Shown here piece by piece: positions 13,328 through 25,546 of a stretch of DNA of 64,000 nucleotides; within the stretch, counting starts at the first letter, position 1; the number at the start of each line of letters is the position of its first letter. The DNA comes from Cyprinodon diabolis (taxonomy: Eukaryota > Chordata > Actinopteri > Cyprinodontiformes > Cyprinodontidae). A program made the position numbers and the translations under genes. The stretch covers positions 43,288,428 through 43,352,427 of the forward strand of contig CM060073.1 of NCBI GenBank assembly GCA_030533445.1. Direction: 5' to 3'. The notes under the pieces were generated by a model that worked only from the letters and a program-made list of their open reading frames with translations, made no database searches and was not told the DNA's origin.

Positions 13328-15081
13328 GTGACAGAGAATCAGAGTGATCATCTAGTCTGCCATGGGGAAAGTTTTTCTAATGCAAAGATTCACACATTTG
13401 AATAATTATGCTCCATTAATTTAAGATGGAAGTTCAACCACAAAAGTAAAACCGGGAAATGCATGGCTGGTAAAAAGATGATCTATATACCTGCAGGACT
13501 AGTATTACTTTGACTCGTCATATATCTGTTTATAACAAACACTCACTTCATCCTTCTCTATTTTTTCTGTCTGACTTAGGCCCATTTACATTTTTTAGTT
13601 TTATCACGATGACTGTTTACAATTAATTTCCCGTCAAACTCAGATGTCACAACCCAAATGACCCTTGGCCCTGAGTAAAACCAATATCTAAACACTGAGT
13701 CGGGATGACAGAGAACCAGACAGGGAGCTCTGGGATACCAATGCCAGACAACCAAAGTGAGGATTGTAGAAATTCTCCTCCCAGCTGTAGACTTTGCTGA
13801 ATCCCCGGTCTGAATTCCTGGAGGAGCCCTCAAGGCCGGCAGAATGGCTGCGGCGTGTTGTGGGAGTCTCTCCTGTTTCTCTTAACCCACACATGGGAAT
13901 GGGGTTCAGGTCATTGATAAAACTGCATTTTTGACCCCCTCATGTTGCTGCTGTCTCTGCTGTGGCGTCTGATTCACGCGGAGGCATAGACGGGCCCTTC
14001 TGAGTCATCTCTGAGATTCACGCCAGGACTAATTCAGCGGCTTGTTGAGGTGCGACAGTGTTTGACACCGAGCATCGGCTTCCAAGGTGCACTAATGGGA
14101 GAGTTCAGGCAAGGTTAAAGGGTTAGTGTGCTTTACTACTGGTCTAACCTTGATCACCAAGGTAATTATGGGGCGGGGGGAGGGGACTGTGAACATGCCT
14201 GGGGCTGTGGACGTGGCAGCACAGAAGAGTACGATGTCATAACTGAATTATTTTTGGTTGATGTAGGTTTGTTCACATATTTGTCAAAAATGCACACCGA
14301 GATATTGTTAGATTTCACATATGCATCCTGATCATATTAGCAGAATAGTGTAACAATATTTCGTATGTTTTTTCTCACTAATTAACTGACTGGACAATTT
14401 AAAAAAAACTTTGTAAATATTTTATTTATTATTAAATATAAAAATCTTTAAAAATCAATGTAACCTATGTCTGATTTTTATGATGTATGAACATGGGGAT
14501 TCTCTATTTTTTTTATAATAAAGATTTTTTCATTTTGAAAAATACATACAATAGAAATAGATTTTTTTTAAGTAGATAATTATGCATGATAAATGTAAGC
14601 TTACTATATAGAAATACAGTAAATAAATATGTATTTCTTTTTACGTGAAACAGGGTTATGAAGGGCTTTAACATCATTAGGTAACAGTTAGAATATTTTT
14701 AGTATTCGTGTTCCAATCAGAACTCGTCACATATCAATGTGCCCATGGGCAACGTATTTTACCCCAGGCTGCTTAGTGATTGCTTGTGTAATTGTGTATG
14801 ATTATCTGTATTTTAAAGAGTGTGATGTGATTCAAAGAATGTGGCTATGGTTGAAAAGGTCTTAACAATTACAATGACAAGAAGAGTCCAATGAAATTCT
14901 GTACATTTATTTCCCTATAAATGTAACAGTAGCACGTACTTATAAAATGTTTGGCTTTAAGGTGATCTTTCGCTTCAACAGGACACTAAATGGAAAAGAA
15001 ATCAAACTTGAGCCATACAGATGTTATTGCAAGAAACACAAACATAAAGGACCATACGTAAATCTAATTTAGGAAGGAACT
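13328..15081. other. Intergenic; candidate conserved block at 13560-14110
   Basis: Between about 13560 and 14110 the composition rises above the AT-rich background and there is no repeat, with words such as GGTGCACTAATGGGAGAG and CACGCCAGGACTAATTCAG. This is the texture of a vertebrate conserved non-coding element, not of an exon. From 14330 to 15081 the DNA is very AT-rich with no feature. Confidence 0.3.
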
Positions 15082-15082
15082 A

Positions 15083-15150
<68 letters not shown>
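15082..15150. repeat. (TAA)n microsatellite
   Basis: A nearly perfect run of about 22 TAA/AAT trinucleotides. It explains the poly-isoleucine frame read across it on the - strand. Confidence 0.95.
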
Positions 15151-15151
<1 letters not shown>

Positions 15152-16239
15152 TAATAAGAGTCTAAAAATGATATGTTGTGAAGGTATGCAACTTTCTGAA
15201 GGGCGATCCAGATGCCAGAGGAGACTGTCATTCTCCATGAAAGCTGACAAGTCATATCATGTGTGTTCATCTGCATGCAGCAGCTCTCCTGAGGACTCAG
15301 AATGTGGATTCTGTGTGCAGGACCAGTTTTGGATCTCAGATAGGGGAGCATTTCTTGAAGCGATCCATTATCAGTAATGGGTCAGGGTCACACAATGGGG
15401 GCACTTTGTCAGATCTGTTGGGGATGCACTGCGGTAGGCAGAGCGCTCACTTTGATCTTAGTGCGTATGTTCACTGAAGTGTGCCATGTCTGAAAACTGA
15501 TCCTCTCTGTGACATTGCCCTCCCATAACCATCTCAGGATCTATATCTTTCACCTAAAAAAAAGAGAAAAAGATTGCTATTTATCTGTATTCCCCGAAAG
15601 ACATACTTGCAGGGGGCAAAAAATTGCAGCCTCATGCAAGAAGCTTTGAAGATACTTTGTCTATGGTATTGCCTGTCCTCTGTATCACAGATAAATGGGC
15701 AGTTAACAGTTGGCTTGTGTGTGTGCATGTGTGCATGCAAGTGTGCATCTCTGTGAAGCTTGGTGTTTGTAGTTTTTGTAGTCCTGAGGGCCCCTGGTGG
15801 GTGTGCTCACTTTAAAGGGCCCAGTGAACTGTGAGGGCTTGAGACATGAGACTGTGCCGCCCAACTGGCCCTGAGGACACGGGTTCACCCAGAGAATGTG
15901 AGCCAGGCAGAGGAACTGGGCTGAGACGAGCTCCCACAAACAGCTGTGCCAATTCTACGTAGAGCAATCTCAGCTAAAAAAAAATCCCAGTTGCTTATTA
16001 GAAGGAAACACGGCATTAAATAATACAAAAACAACATAAAAGTTCAGCAAGTTCATTAAAATAGATGATAGTTTTAAATCTGACGAAATAATGACATTAA
16101 TGATTAATTACAAGGCCAAACCCCAAAAAAGTAAGTAAAAAGGCATTAGAGAATATACCATTGGGACATAGATGTGGGTATTTTGAGTGTTAATGCTTAA
16201 AATGAATGTAAGTAAGAATATGGTTTTGGTTTTTCCAGT
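15151..16239. other. Intergenic, no gene seen
   Basis: Two GC-balanced stretches (15160-15480 and 15760-15945) lie in AT-rich DNA. Overlapping frames on both strands are open for 60-95 codons but none has domain-like content. They may be conserved non-coding sequence; I cannot show this. Confidence 0.35.
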
Positions 16240-16975
16240 TAGGCCTTAGTGCCCACCGCAGTATCTAGACTGTCCTTGTCAAGGTATTCAGTAACATCCA
16301 TATAAATGCAGACTGTCAAAGAACCACGGTTCTAGTATTATTGCCACCTAGAACGCCATTTAACACTGTTGGTTATCCTATTCTATTAGAGAGTGTAAAA
16401 AACTGTGTAAAAAAACATGACTAGTTTAAATCCTACTTGAAGGATAAAAAAAGGAAATTGTGTGTCTTTTGGCAACTTTGCATCTGCCCCAGGCTAAGAT
16501 TATAAAAACAGAAATTATTATTTTTTTATACAGTTTATGCAAAGCTCTGTATTACGATGTTACCAGGTGACTATGAGCCCATTTAAGCACTGGTTTAATG
16601 CATAAAAGAAATCAATATGGCCAATATGTTCTTCAGAAGAATAAAAAAAAAAAGAACAGAGGTAATAATAATTTTCGGACATGCCTTCTGACCTTTGCAC
16701 AAAGTATCATTTATTTAAGCAAGAACTCTCTGATCAGACCTGTGTGTGGTGATCGAGTCAGAAGAACATTTCCGACACTAAAGGACTAATGTTGCAGACT
16801 AGAACTAATTCATGGGTTTATCTTTGATCGTATTGCTTACAGCAACAGTGTTTTCCCAGTGTTCTGCAAAGTACATTCCTGTGTGTTTTCTTTCCTGATG
16901 CTTTGTACATGTACAGCATTTTGAATTACTGAAATGTGCTATAAAAATACACTTTTCTTGTCTTGCCTTGCCTTC
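16240..16975 (+). mobile_element. Degraded L2-like LINE reverse transcriptase and 3' tail
   Basis: Translation of about 16273-16460 gives broken pieces typical of an L2-clade reverse transcriptase: LVKVFSNIHINADCQ, then TVLVLL, then FNTVGYPILLE (family consensus form is a DTVDHxILL motif), then FKSYLKD, with stops between them. The 3' end at about 16896-16975 has GTGCTATAAAAATA followed by CTTGCCTTGCC units, the usual tail of these LINEs. The element is 5'-truncated, frameshifted and non-functional, in + orientation. Confidence 0.75.
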
Positions 16976-19900
16976 ATCCACCAGTCAATGTCAGAGTTGA
17001 TTACTCGAAAATGGGCCAGGTCCAATTTCTTCCAAATTGGGAAAGGAGGTGAGGTGATGCATCCGTTGACGTTTTGGGGCTCAAAGCCAGCACCTTCAGG
17101 AAGCTAGGTGTAGCCTTTCCAGCTTCATGCCTACAGCATCAGGCTTTAGAGAGTGACCCAGTGCATTGGCTATTAAGCAGCAAAATCAGACTTTGTTAGC
17201 CACATTCTATCTAAAGCCACCTACTCTTTGCAGCAGCGTTGTGCAGATTGAGGTACGATGTGGTACCAAGTACCAAAAAAAAATAAAAAAACTTAGTTCC
17301 TGAGGTCCAAAACAACAATCTTCAAGTTGACATACCTTATATTTCAATGCCTGGAGTTGCAACATATGTTTAGTCCAAAACTACATTGCATTGTTATAGA
17401 TGAAATCATGTTCATGATTGAGCATCCAGTCAAGGTCCAGTTGAGGTGGGATGAGGAGGGATGGCATGTCCCTTCTTAAAAAGATCTTAAATATCATCCC
17501 CCTTCTTAAATGACCATCCCCTCATACCATCCGCTGTAACATTTTATTACTGAATGTGTAAAATGTTCTACTATATATTAACAGTGATGGCAATAATATT
17601 GCCCTTTCAACATTTGGCTGGCTGTGGGCTTATGAGTAGCCTGAGCAAAATAAATAAAATCAAAGTAGAGACCAAGACTATGAAGCTGAGCCCAGTGGGA
17701 GATTTGTCCTTTTCATTTGTCCCTAACTATGTAAAAGCAGTGATAGCCATGCCAGTCCAGGGACTGACTGCCGTTCTACTGTAGGGTGGCTTGTTCAAGG
17801 TCAATGACTGGCATACCTGACATGTAACAACCATACCATGCACAGTGCTTTAGGTTAATAGACTATATTAAATAGGCTATGTATGCTTCAAAAAAAAAAT
17901 AAATAAATTCCACCATCCCCTTTCTTTTCTTTTTTTACAACTAGACTATTGGCTGCACCCTTAAAAAGAATCTGTTGAGAGACTAGCAAAGTGACCTCCA
18001 CATTTGCTCTCCATCCAGTCTGACTATACCCGAGCTATGCAGCAAAAGAGAAATAAATAAAAAGGAAAAAATTTATATTTAGATCTGGCAGGTACAAAAT
18101 ACTAAATGAAGGCACTGTATGAGAAAAACATTTATGTTTCCATAAGAATACGTCTTTTAAAGCGTAGAGTGTGGTAGATTTATTTTAAGCCATGCAGATA
18201 GCTTAAGGAAGCCCTTATACATTTCACTCTCCCAGGAGAAAAAAAAACAGAGACTCCAGAAGTAAAGTGAACCCCAGCTGAGTGTTGATATCACGTTATG
18301 ATGTTTCCTGTTTTAACATGAGCCTCTCTTTTCTTGTGTCCTGTTGTTTCTTTCCCTCTTCAAGGTTAGACAGGCAGACGAGGCCTGAGGCTGTATCTCC
18401 CCAGCTGGGATCTTAAGGTTAAGCTCCAAAGAGTAAAATACCAATGTTATTTCTTGGTGCATTTCCTTCATTGCTACTCTATGTTACATCCTCCTCTGGA
18501 CAGTTCCCATCAGACGGCTTTACTGTTGAAAATTGTAGTCTGACTCTACAGTTCATTCAGAGGTAGAAGGTTATAAAAACACACTTTTACTGTTGCTCGG
18601 ATGTTCATTTTTACCTTTTCCAAAGACAGAGATGCATCCATTTGTGGGTAAGACATTAGAATTTGTAAAGGAGTACAATGCAATGTATTATCATAGAGTT
18701 ATCTAAAAGCAAGAGAACAGGAACAGAGCACAATCATTTCCTCTTTGTCCTCAGAGCAGTATCGGCCAGATTGGGCTCCAGAGGTACAGGACCAACAATT
18801 AAAGGGCAATTTAAATATTTAAGCAACAAAGTTGGTAAGCTGTCCCATGGGTACAGTTATGAGGAGGAGGGGTGGCGGTGAAGTAAATGCTGCCTCAGCT
18901 CTCTGGGGAGCAGCCTAATGCCAGGCAGCCAGCGTGAATAGTTGGGAGGCATCACGGCTAGGGTTACAGTGTGAATTAAAGCTGACACTAAGAAGCGCTC
19001 CTCACAATGACCTGCAGAAAACACCAGACAAAAGAGTCTATTTTGCAGCAGGACAAAGGGGAGGTTAGAGGAGATACCTGAGCCAAGGCTGACCAAGTCA
19101 GCACGTCTGCAGAGCGACGGATGGCTGGTGCGGCGAGACCGCCTCAGTTAAACCCAGCGGGAGAATAAACACAGGGAGGGGTTAGATCTGCATACTCACA
19201 ATAGTTGTAAAGAGGACCGAAGAAAAATAGGCTGGGATTTTTGGCAAAAAATGGTTTATCTATATGTATTAAGTTTTGGTCTCAAACAGATGGTTTATGA
19301 TTTCCATAAACCACTAAAAAAAACATAGATTTGTTGATACATGGGAAGAGAAAAATTTCAAGCAATTAAAATAATAATAAAGAAATGTATTTAGCATAGT
19401 TGTTTGCATAATGATTAAATCCTGTTAAAATGGGCTAATATTTTTTATGGTTTGTAATTATTTAATATATGACATAAATTAAAGGTAAAAAATGCTGTCA
19501 GGGTTTGACAAAAAAGAAAAATTACTCAGCTGTATCTAGTTTAGCAGAAGCACAAATTATAATTTCTTAATTTTTTTTACTAGCAAACAGAACTTGAACT
19601 CCTGGCAGTCATGTCCATTTCCTAGCAAACCTTCACTCTGGTCGTCATGGAAAATACTCACACCCCAACTTGTTAGAATGTTTTGGGGAAAATGTATTAC
19701 TTTGTTGTTTGAGTAACTTTTAGAAACATTAACTCCAAATTACATAATTTAATATGGTTTCTATTTAAAATTGAGGGCAGATCATTAAGATTTAGCATTA
19801 ATTGATCTTGGGTTATTTTTAATTAAATAATTTGATTCAAATCATCTGTATGGTTAAAAATATTAAAGTAATATTAAAAGTAACATTAAAGTACTATAAA

Positions 19901-21273
19901 AGTATGCTTATTTTAAAGCAATTTTGTATTTTAGCTTTACAATATTTACAATCTGCTCACAAACAATAAATAATATCAACCTAAATAAAAAGTTTTAAAC
20001 TTGTCCCAACAATATTATTCATTAAATAGTTTGTTTAATCCTAACAATCCCTTTTTTGTCATCTAAAAAAAGTGTCTAACTGTTCAGATGCTTTCGGAAA
20101 TTTTTTCCCTGGCATCAATGTCTACTCAATCATTACCAAAGACATTTTCATTTAAAAATTCCCATCACCAGAAATACCTCAGCGGACACTCACTCACTCT
20201 CATAGCAACACTTTTCTCCCCTTGAATCAGCCAGTGAATGCTTGTGAATTCCACAGGAGTTTGTGCTATCTCCCTCCATCTTCTGTCACCATGGTCCTCA
20301 GCATGCTTTCACCTCCGTCCTAATCCCCCACTTCATCTGAAAGTCAGGATGACAGCTTTGGCTCTAGCTGTGTGTGTCGGTTTTCCCTCTGACTTCTTAA
20401 CATCCACCTGCTCTTTTGGCAAAGAGGCCACACAACACATTATTCTAGTACCTGGGATGATTTTATTTTGCTAATAAATTTATCAAAGCTCTAATTCCTC
20501 TCTCACACCCAGTCTAAAGTGAGTTATCTTAAGAGCTTATATACTTCTTTATTTCCAGGCAATAGTTCATTTGCTTTGAGCCAAGCTGAGAGCATCCTGG
20601 TCTTAGTAATTACTTTCTGCAGACATCTCCTGGGGAGCAGACTGTCCAGACGACAGCCATATCCGTACTCTGGCACTACAAGGGTCAATGCGAGGACAAC
20701 GCTCGCCGTGGAAACCATGTGAGCAACCATGTTTATACTGTTTTCACTGCTGGTGCCCCTGCTACATGTAGAGCAGTCGTTGTCTGGAAGGTGAAGGACA
20801 GGCAGCACTCCTTAGAGCCAATTTTTATTAAGCTAAAGGCTTTGTAGGTGAGTTCCCTTTTATGTTTGAATAAGAAAAAGACTGTGACACAACATGCCAA
20901 ACTTAGGCAGGTAATTAAAGGAAATGTGCCACCATGGTGACATCTATTAAGGTATAAATCAAAAATACAAACAGCCCCTCGAGATCTAAATAAGATGTGA
21001 AGGCCTTATTTAAAACTATGTTAAATATAATTATATTGGCATTGATAGATATATTATCAAAACGAAGTTGTTTTATATTCTCCATGGACATTATATACGC
21101 TCAAATAAATATTTCTCTAAAAATGACATTTTCACCTATTAATGCTTGCATTTACATATTTTCCGGGATAAAGTAACCACCTTACTGTACATCAGTCTGA
21201 GTTCCCCTGAAAAACAACAGCTAACTAAGCTAAAAGTTGTCAGGCAACAAAACAAAGGTGACACCATCCTTAT
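16976..21273. other. Intergenic, no gene seen
   Basis: Over 4 kb without a supported gene. Positions 18690-19160 are GC-balanced and repeat-free and may be conserved non-coding DNA. At 20633-20718 a short open segment lies between an acceptor-like TACTTTCTGCAG and GTGAGC, but frames are open on both strands there and I do not call an exon. The stretch 19240-20060 is extremely AT-rich. Confidence 0.4.
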
Positions 21274-21394
21274 TAGACATATTTTGGTTCTCTGATGTAA
21301 GATTGAATCTAGAGAGGTGAATGTGGCCTTGTCTTTAAAAGTGACTCCATGGCTTCTCAATCTGCTGGTCCAAAGTGGTCTGCTATCAGTTTCC
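21274..21394 (-). repeat. Dispersed repeat, copy 2
   Basis: Reverse-strand relative of 7192-7293. On the - strand it reads GAAACTGATAGCAGACCAC and runs through CAAGGCCACATTCACCTC to AACCAAAATATGTCT. It is longer than copy 1, which has lost internal bases. Family unknown. Confidence 0.45.
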
Positions 21395-22696
21395 AAAATA
21401 CACATTTAGACTGTTTGATTTAACAATGCACTGTCAGTTGCTTTTAAGGACAATACACCTGGAATTTGCAAATCTAGCGCCCTTAAATTCCAATATGTGC
21501 CTGCGGATATCCTGCTGCTGATTTGATCCAGCTCCACCGAAGTGTACAATACAGGCATCCTATAGCTTGATCTAAATACCTCAAATCAGTTAAGGACACT
21601 TAAGCCATTGTGAAAGTGTCACCATAGCAGTCGCCCAATGGTGCTGGCAGTAAGGAAGGAGGTAGGACCAGGACTAATGCAGTGTCACTACCCGATCTGT
21701 ACCAGAAGCACGATTCGTGCCATCAGCTCATTTGCACATGCCCAACCAGACATACATCTGGGTCGCCCTCGATTTTAATTTGTAAAAAATACCTAAATTA
21801 CATTTTTCCCTCCTTAGAAATACTAAACTATAATGTGTTAAAGGTTAATAATGTATTTCCTGAGAAAATAAATGCATTAAAATCCTTTCTGTTTTATCAC
21901 TTGTCTATACAGGAAATGGGATCCTACGTTACTTCAGGAGCTAACTCTTTCGGCTTTGGATTTAAACATAAATCTAGTCTTTTTGTGTTTTATTTTTTCC
22001 TTTCCTGTTAACCTTAGGGTATATAGTGTGTAATCTAAAGAAAGAAAACAACAAAAATGCGGATAAACATGGGTTAATCACAATTTGCCGGACTACTCTG
22101 AGCATGTCCGATGATGAAGAAGTTTAATGGAGAAAATGTAAAAGGTGAAAAGCATTAGAAAAGTCAGAAAACATTTTTTTAATGATATTTGTTAGCATTC
22201 TTTATTGAGTTAAGGATAGAAGTAAGTAATTTTAGTACTTTAATTACATTATTTATGGACACTCATATGTACATCGAGGATGGATCGGGGTGTGACAAGG
22301 ACCTCCTGACATCGCTAGCCACCGCTATGGCCCACAATCCTTTGCATGACCAGACCTCAAGCATTAGAGTTACAGTAAAGGTTCCTGGTCAAGGAGGAGA
22401 ATAAGAACCAGTTATCAAATGTGCCACTATATACAAAGCCTTGCAATCTATAAATTATTTGCCTGTTCCTTTTATATGGATTAATTAATAGGCATTAATG
22501 TTTAGTTTGTGCGTGCTGTGCACAGATTATGCATTCAGTCGAATGTTCCTGTACAGCAGAACCAACCATTGTTTTGGTTTGCTTCTGATTAGTCACCTTA
22601 CATTCACCTCTAAATTCAAGGGTTATTTTGATATTTTTAAACTAAACCAGAAATAGACTTGATTATCTCTAATTAGAATTTAAAACCCTTGTAATG
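21395..22696. other. Intergenic, no gene seen
   Basis: No supported gene. The 109-codon + frame at 21682-22011 turns AT-rich and low-complexity in its second half, without recognisable domains. Confidence 0.45.
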
Positions 22697-22704
22697 ATCT
22701 AAGC

Positions 22705-23050
22705 TAGGATGCACTGAAAAGGCAGGCACCAAACCTATTCACCCGAAAATGACCGTAAAGGTAATTTAACTCCAAAACAACACTCCAAAACTTGTGATGA
22801 CATGACAAACAGCACATCAAGCAAAGAGGAAAAGGATCACAAGCAAACAGCACAGCCTGAACTAAGCGTCAAGGAGGAAGCTAGAAAGCACATGTCGTGG
22901 AGCAGAGTTTATCAGAGTTGAGCATGTGGCAGACAGGTTTTTTTTTTTTTGCTGTGTTTGGATTTTCGCCCTTGGTTTCCTCTTTTCTTTTTTTTTCTTG
23001 TTTTTTTTTTTTTTGGTTGCGGCCAAGTTTTTGATTTCAGTGCATCTCTA
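22705..23050. mobile_element. hAT-type non-autonomous element
   Basis: The left end reads TAGGATGCACTGAAA and the right end, inverted, TAGAGATGCACTGAAA, giving terminal inverted repeats differing by one gap. The element is flanked by an imperfect 8-bp duplication, ATCTAAGC at 22697-22704 and ATCTAAAC at 23051-23058. The length is 346 bp, without a transposase frame. The right half carries long T runs at 22940-23020. The 8-bp duplication points to hAT; the mismatch shows the insertion is not recent. Confidence 0.7.
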
Positions 23051-23186
23051 ATCTAAACTGACCAAATTGTAAATTGATTACCAGACATACATTTTTAATA
23101 ACGGTTTGAGGTGTTCACAGCCTCTATTCTTTATATAAAAGCATGTTTTGCATTTGCACTACTGTAAATTTAGACAAGCATTAAAA

Positions 23187-23217
23187 ATCCATCCATCCAT
23201 CCATCCATCCATCCATC
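23187..23217. repeat. (ATCC)n array, the 3' tail of a LINE
   Basis: Seven to eight ATCC units, read GGAT on the - strand. They directly follow the end of the LINE at 23218, where tandem ATGG units are the usual 3' terminus of this LINE type. Confidence 0.9.
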
Positions 23218-23393
23218 TGTCTTTTTCCACTTATTCAGGGTCGGGTGGCGGGGGCAGCTTCAGTAAGGAGGCCCAGACATCCCTCTCCCCAGCCACTTGG
23301 GCCACCTCCTCCGGGGGAATCCCAAGGTGCTCCCAGCCAAGAAACATAGTCCCTCCAGCGTGTCCTGGTTCTCCCCCTAGGCCTCCTCCCGGT
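23218..23393 (-). mobile_element. RTE-like LINE 3' end, distal part
   Basis: Read on the - strand this encodes the very C-terminus of a common fish LINE, recognisable as RRPRGRTRTRWRDYVS-type arginine-rich sequence, followed by its short 3' UTR and the ATGG tail. It continues at 23908-24033 after an inserted element. The reading frame is damaged. Clade assignment (RTE-like) rests on memory of the consensus and is less certain than the identification as a LINE end. Confidence 0.7.
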
Positions 23394-23907
23394 TAACCTG
23401 ACTCCGCCAGATGAATTTGCTCCGCATATCCATCTGGAAACCTTCCGTAGAAGAAATTTTGGGAAGGGGCGAAAATATTGGGTTAGCTGATTGGCCTATG
23501 TTGGTAATAGACGGGCCAGATAAACCAATCAGATCAACGAAGCATATGACGTAACAGAGTGACGACGAAGAGGAGCCAATTGATAGATCAAACTCTTGCC
23601 GAAACCAGTCGGGAGAAGAGCAAAAACATCTTTTCCTCTGAGAAAAGCCTCCACAGCAGTGTTTTGCTCTTCTTTCAGTGAAAAAAATACTCTGTAATTC
23701 CGATAAAACTTGCTTGATAGCCGCCATGTTCTTTAGACTGAACTGTCGCGCTTCTCGTTGCCTCACACCTCAACCCGCCTCAAAGCCAACACTGATTGGA
23801 CGTTCGTTTGGTGAACGGCTCCAAATTTTCTTCAACGGAGATTCTCCAGACTGATTAGCGAGTGAAATCTTGAAAGCTCGCAAGATCAGGATGGTCTCAC
23901 GAGGCTA
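23394..23907 (-). mobile_element. DNA transposon derivative inserted in the LINE, carrying a helicase fragment
   Basis: A 514-bp insertion splits the LINE end. CCTCCCGGT (9 bp, or 8 bp plus a shared T) occurs on both sides, at 23385-23393 and 23908-23916, as expected of a target duplication. The ends read TAACCT and, inverted, TAGCCT, so terminal inverted repeats are very short or diverged. On the - strand it carries a 5' leader and the start of a RecQ-like helicase (separate entry). It looks like an internally deleted copy of a larger helicase-encoding element; the superfamily was not identified. Confidence 0.6.
23529..23727 (-). pseudogene. N-terminal fragment of a transposon-borne RecQ-like helicase
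   Basis: The frame opens at the ATG at 23727 (MAAIKQVLSELQSIF) and breaks at a run of seven T (23681-23687 on + as A). One base fewer would join it to a frame with EAFLRGKDVFALLPTGFGKS, ending at a stop at 23529. TGFGKS is a Walker A (helicase motif I) sequence and the residues before it fit motif 0 and the start of the RecA-like core of RecQ-family DNA helicases. Everything downstream (motifs Ia-VI) is absent. It is non-functional; it marks the origin of the surrounding insertion. Confidence 0.65.
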
Positions 23908-24033
23908 CCTCCCGGTGGGACGTGCCTGGAACACGTCACCAGGGAAACGTCCAGGAGGCATCCTAACCAAAGGGCTCAGCCACCTCAACTGGCTCCTTTC
24001 GATGTGGAGGAGCAGTGGCTCTACTCTGAGTCT
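23908..24033 (-). mobile_element. RTE-like LINE 3' end, proximal part
   Basis: Continuation of the LINE interrupted at 23394. On the - strand it reads CTCCACATCGAAAGGAGCCA and GGATGCCTCCTGGACGTTTC, the segment just before the C-terminus in the intact family. The LINE is truncated on its 5' side at about 24033. Confidence 0.7.
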
Positions 24034-24760
24034 TTAAATTTGCAATTTAGTTGAAATGGGATTAAATTGTTTACAGTCAAATTCACAGATTCCTTTGAAC
24101 ACTCTCAAAAATCATATTGCTGGCAAAAAAAAGTGTGTTTTGTATGTTTTGTAACATGTTGACATATTGCTGATGACGCTCAAAAACTCTAAAGTTTACC
24201 ATACAAATACCTCAAAGTTACTTAAATATGGCTTTAATAGAGGTTTTTCAAACCTTGCATAAGCCTGGGATAGTCAAACCTATGGTAAATCACAGAGATC
24301 CTTAACAATACTAAGCTTACTACAAGTGTATTTTGCCCCAGAACAGGCTTCACTCTAAAAATGTCTAATTTGTTTTGTCAGCTATGTGCTCCTGTAACTA
24401 AAATTCAAAGAAATCTTCATTATTAGGAGTTTAAATACTAACGCAAACCAAATCTGGTCACAGCATACAGTCAGACAGATCCGCCCCAGCAGGAAACCAG
24501 TGGCTTAAAGGTCTCCGGTCTCTGCTGATTAGAATGGATAACTGTGACCCACGGACCGGGTGAGGATTCCTGTCTAATTGAATTAGTGTCAGTCTTCCAG
24601 CCCCAAAAATATTGTTTTGAACTTATACCCTTCAAGTATTTATATTTTATATGTGGTAAGAGTTTCCCTCCCAACATTTCAGTGCTGGTGTAGAGAGTAA
24701 ACTGAGTAAATGCTATATATCTTGTTTTTATATACCTGTAAATATTTTTTCTATTTATAT

Positions 24761-24801
24761 AATTTGATCTTGTAGCTAGCACAATTTGATCTTGTAGCTA
24801 G
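24761..24801. repeat. 22-bp tandem duplication
   Basis: AATTTGATCTTGTAGCTAG occurs at 24761 and again at 24783, with a three-base spacer CAC, that is, a unit of 22 bp present nearly twice. Confidence 0.85.
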
Positions 24802-25494
24802 TTTTTATATTTTATTTTTTATATTCGGAGGTAACTGGGGCCGTCATGACAATGACGGACCTTTGTTAGAAAAAAAAATATTTATATATATTATGATTTA
24901 GAGAAGAGTGTCTTTTGGTTTAAGGAAGTTCAAAAACTGTTTACCGCAACCCCATAACAATGATTCAGGACAGGACACAGTAAAGCATCCTTGCTTGAAT
25001 AACATGATATAGAGGATGTCTGTCAAAATGTGACACTGGTATAATTTATCAGCTACAAGGAATCATGGGTTAGTTTAAATATATTAAAATACTTGATGAG
25101 CATGCAATGCTCAAATTAGAAAATAGTCTTCAAATGGTGATTTTAAATGGTCAATGACCACAAACGAAGTATTAGGTGAGAAGCATCTCTATTTACAGTA
25201 AAGCCAACAAGTCTTTCTATCTCCTCTTTCTTTCATCTTTTCTCCTTTTTTTTCTTTTTTCCTTTTTCTTCTTCTGTTTTTCTGCTCTATTTACATTGCA
25301 GTGTCCATATAAACTGTAATACTCCCCGCATAATTATAATAAAGCAATTTATTTGCATGAAACAAGTGGAGTAATATGGCAATTGCCATACTGCTACACT
25401 TGTGTAGTAAAATCTGTTGGGCTCTTTCTGGCATCAAGACAGTTATTCTTATTGCCACATTGCCAGACAGGACACTGTTTAAAAAAACAAAAAA

Positions 25495-25546
25495 ACAAGT
25501 CGCCATTTACAGTAAAACCAACAAGTCGCCATTTACAGTAAAACCA
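25495..25546. repeat. 26-bp tandem duplication
   Basis: ACAAGTCGCCATTTACAGTA plus AAACCA is present twice in tandem. A related single copy, ATTTACAGTAAAGCCAACAAGT, lies at about 25191-25212. Confidence 0.85.

Noticed and set aside
15064..15351. 95-codon - frame with poly-isoleucine
   Set aside because: Explained by the (TAA)n array; the rest has no coding character.
20633..20718. Open segment between an acceptor-like and a donor-like site
   Set aside because: Frames are open on both strands, the segment is short, and the acceptor is ordinary. Not enough to call an exon.
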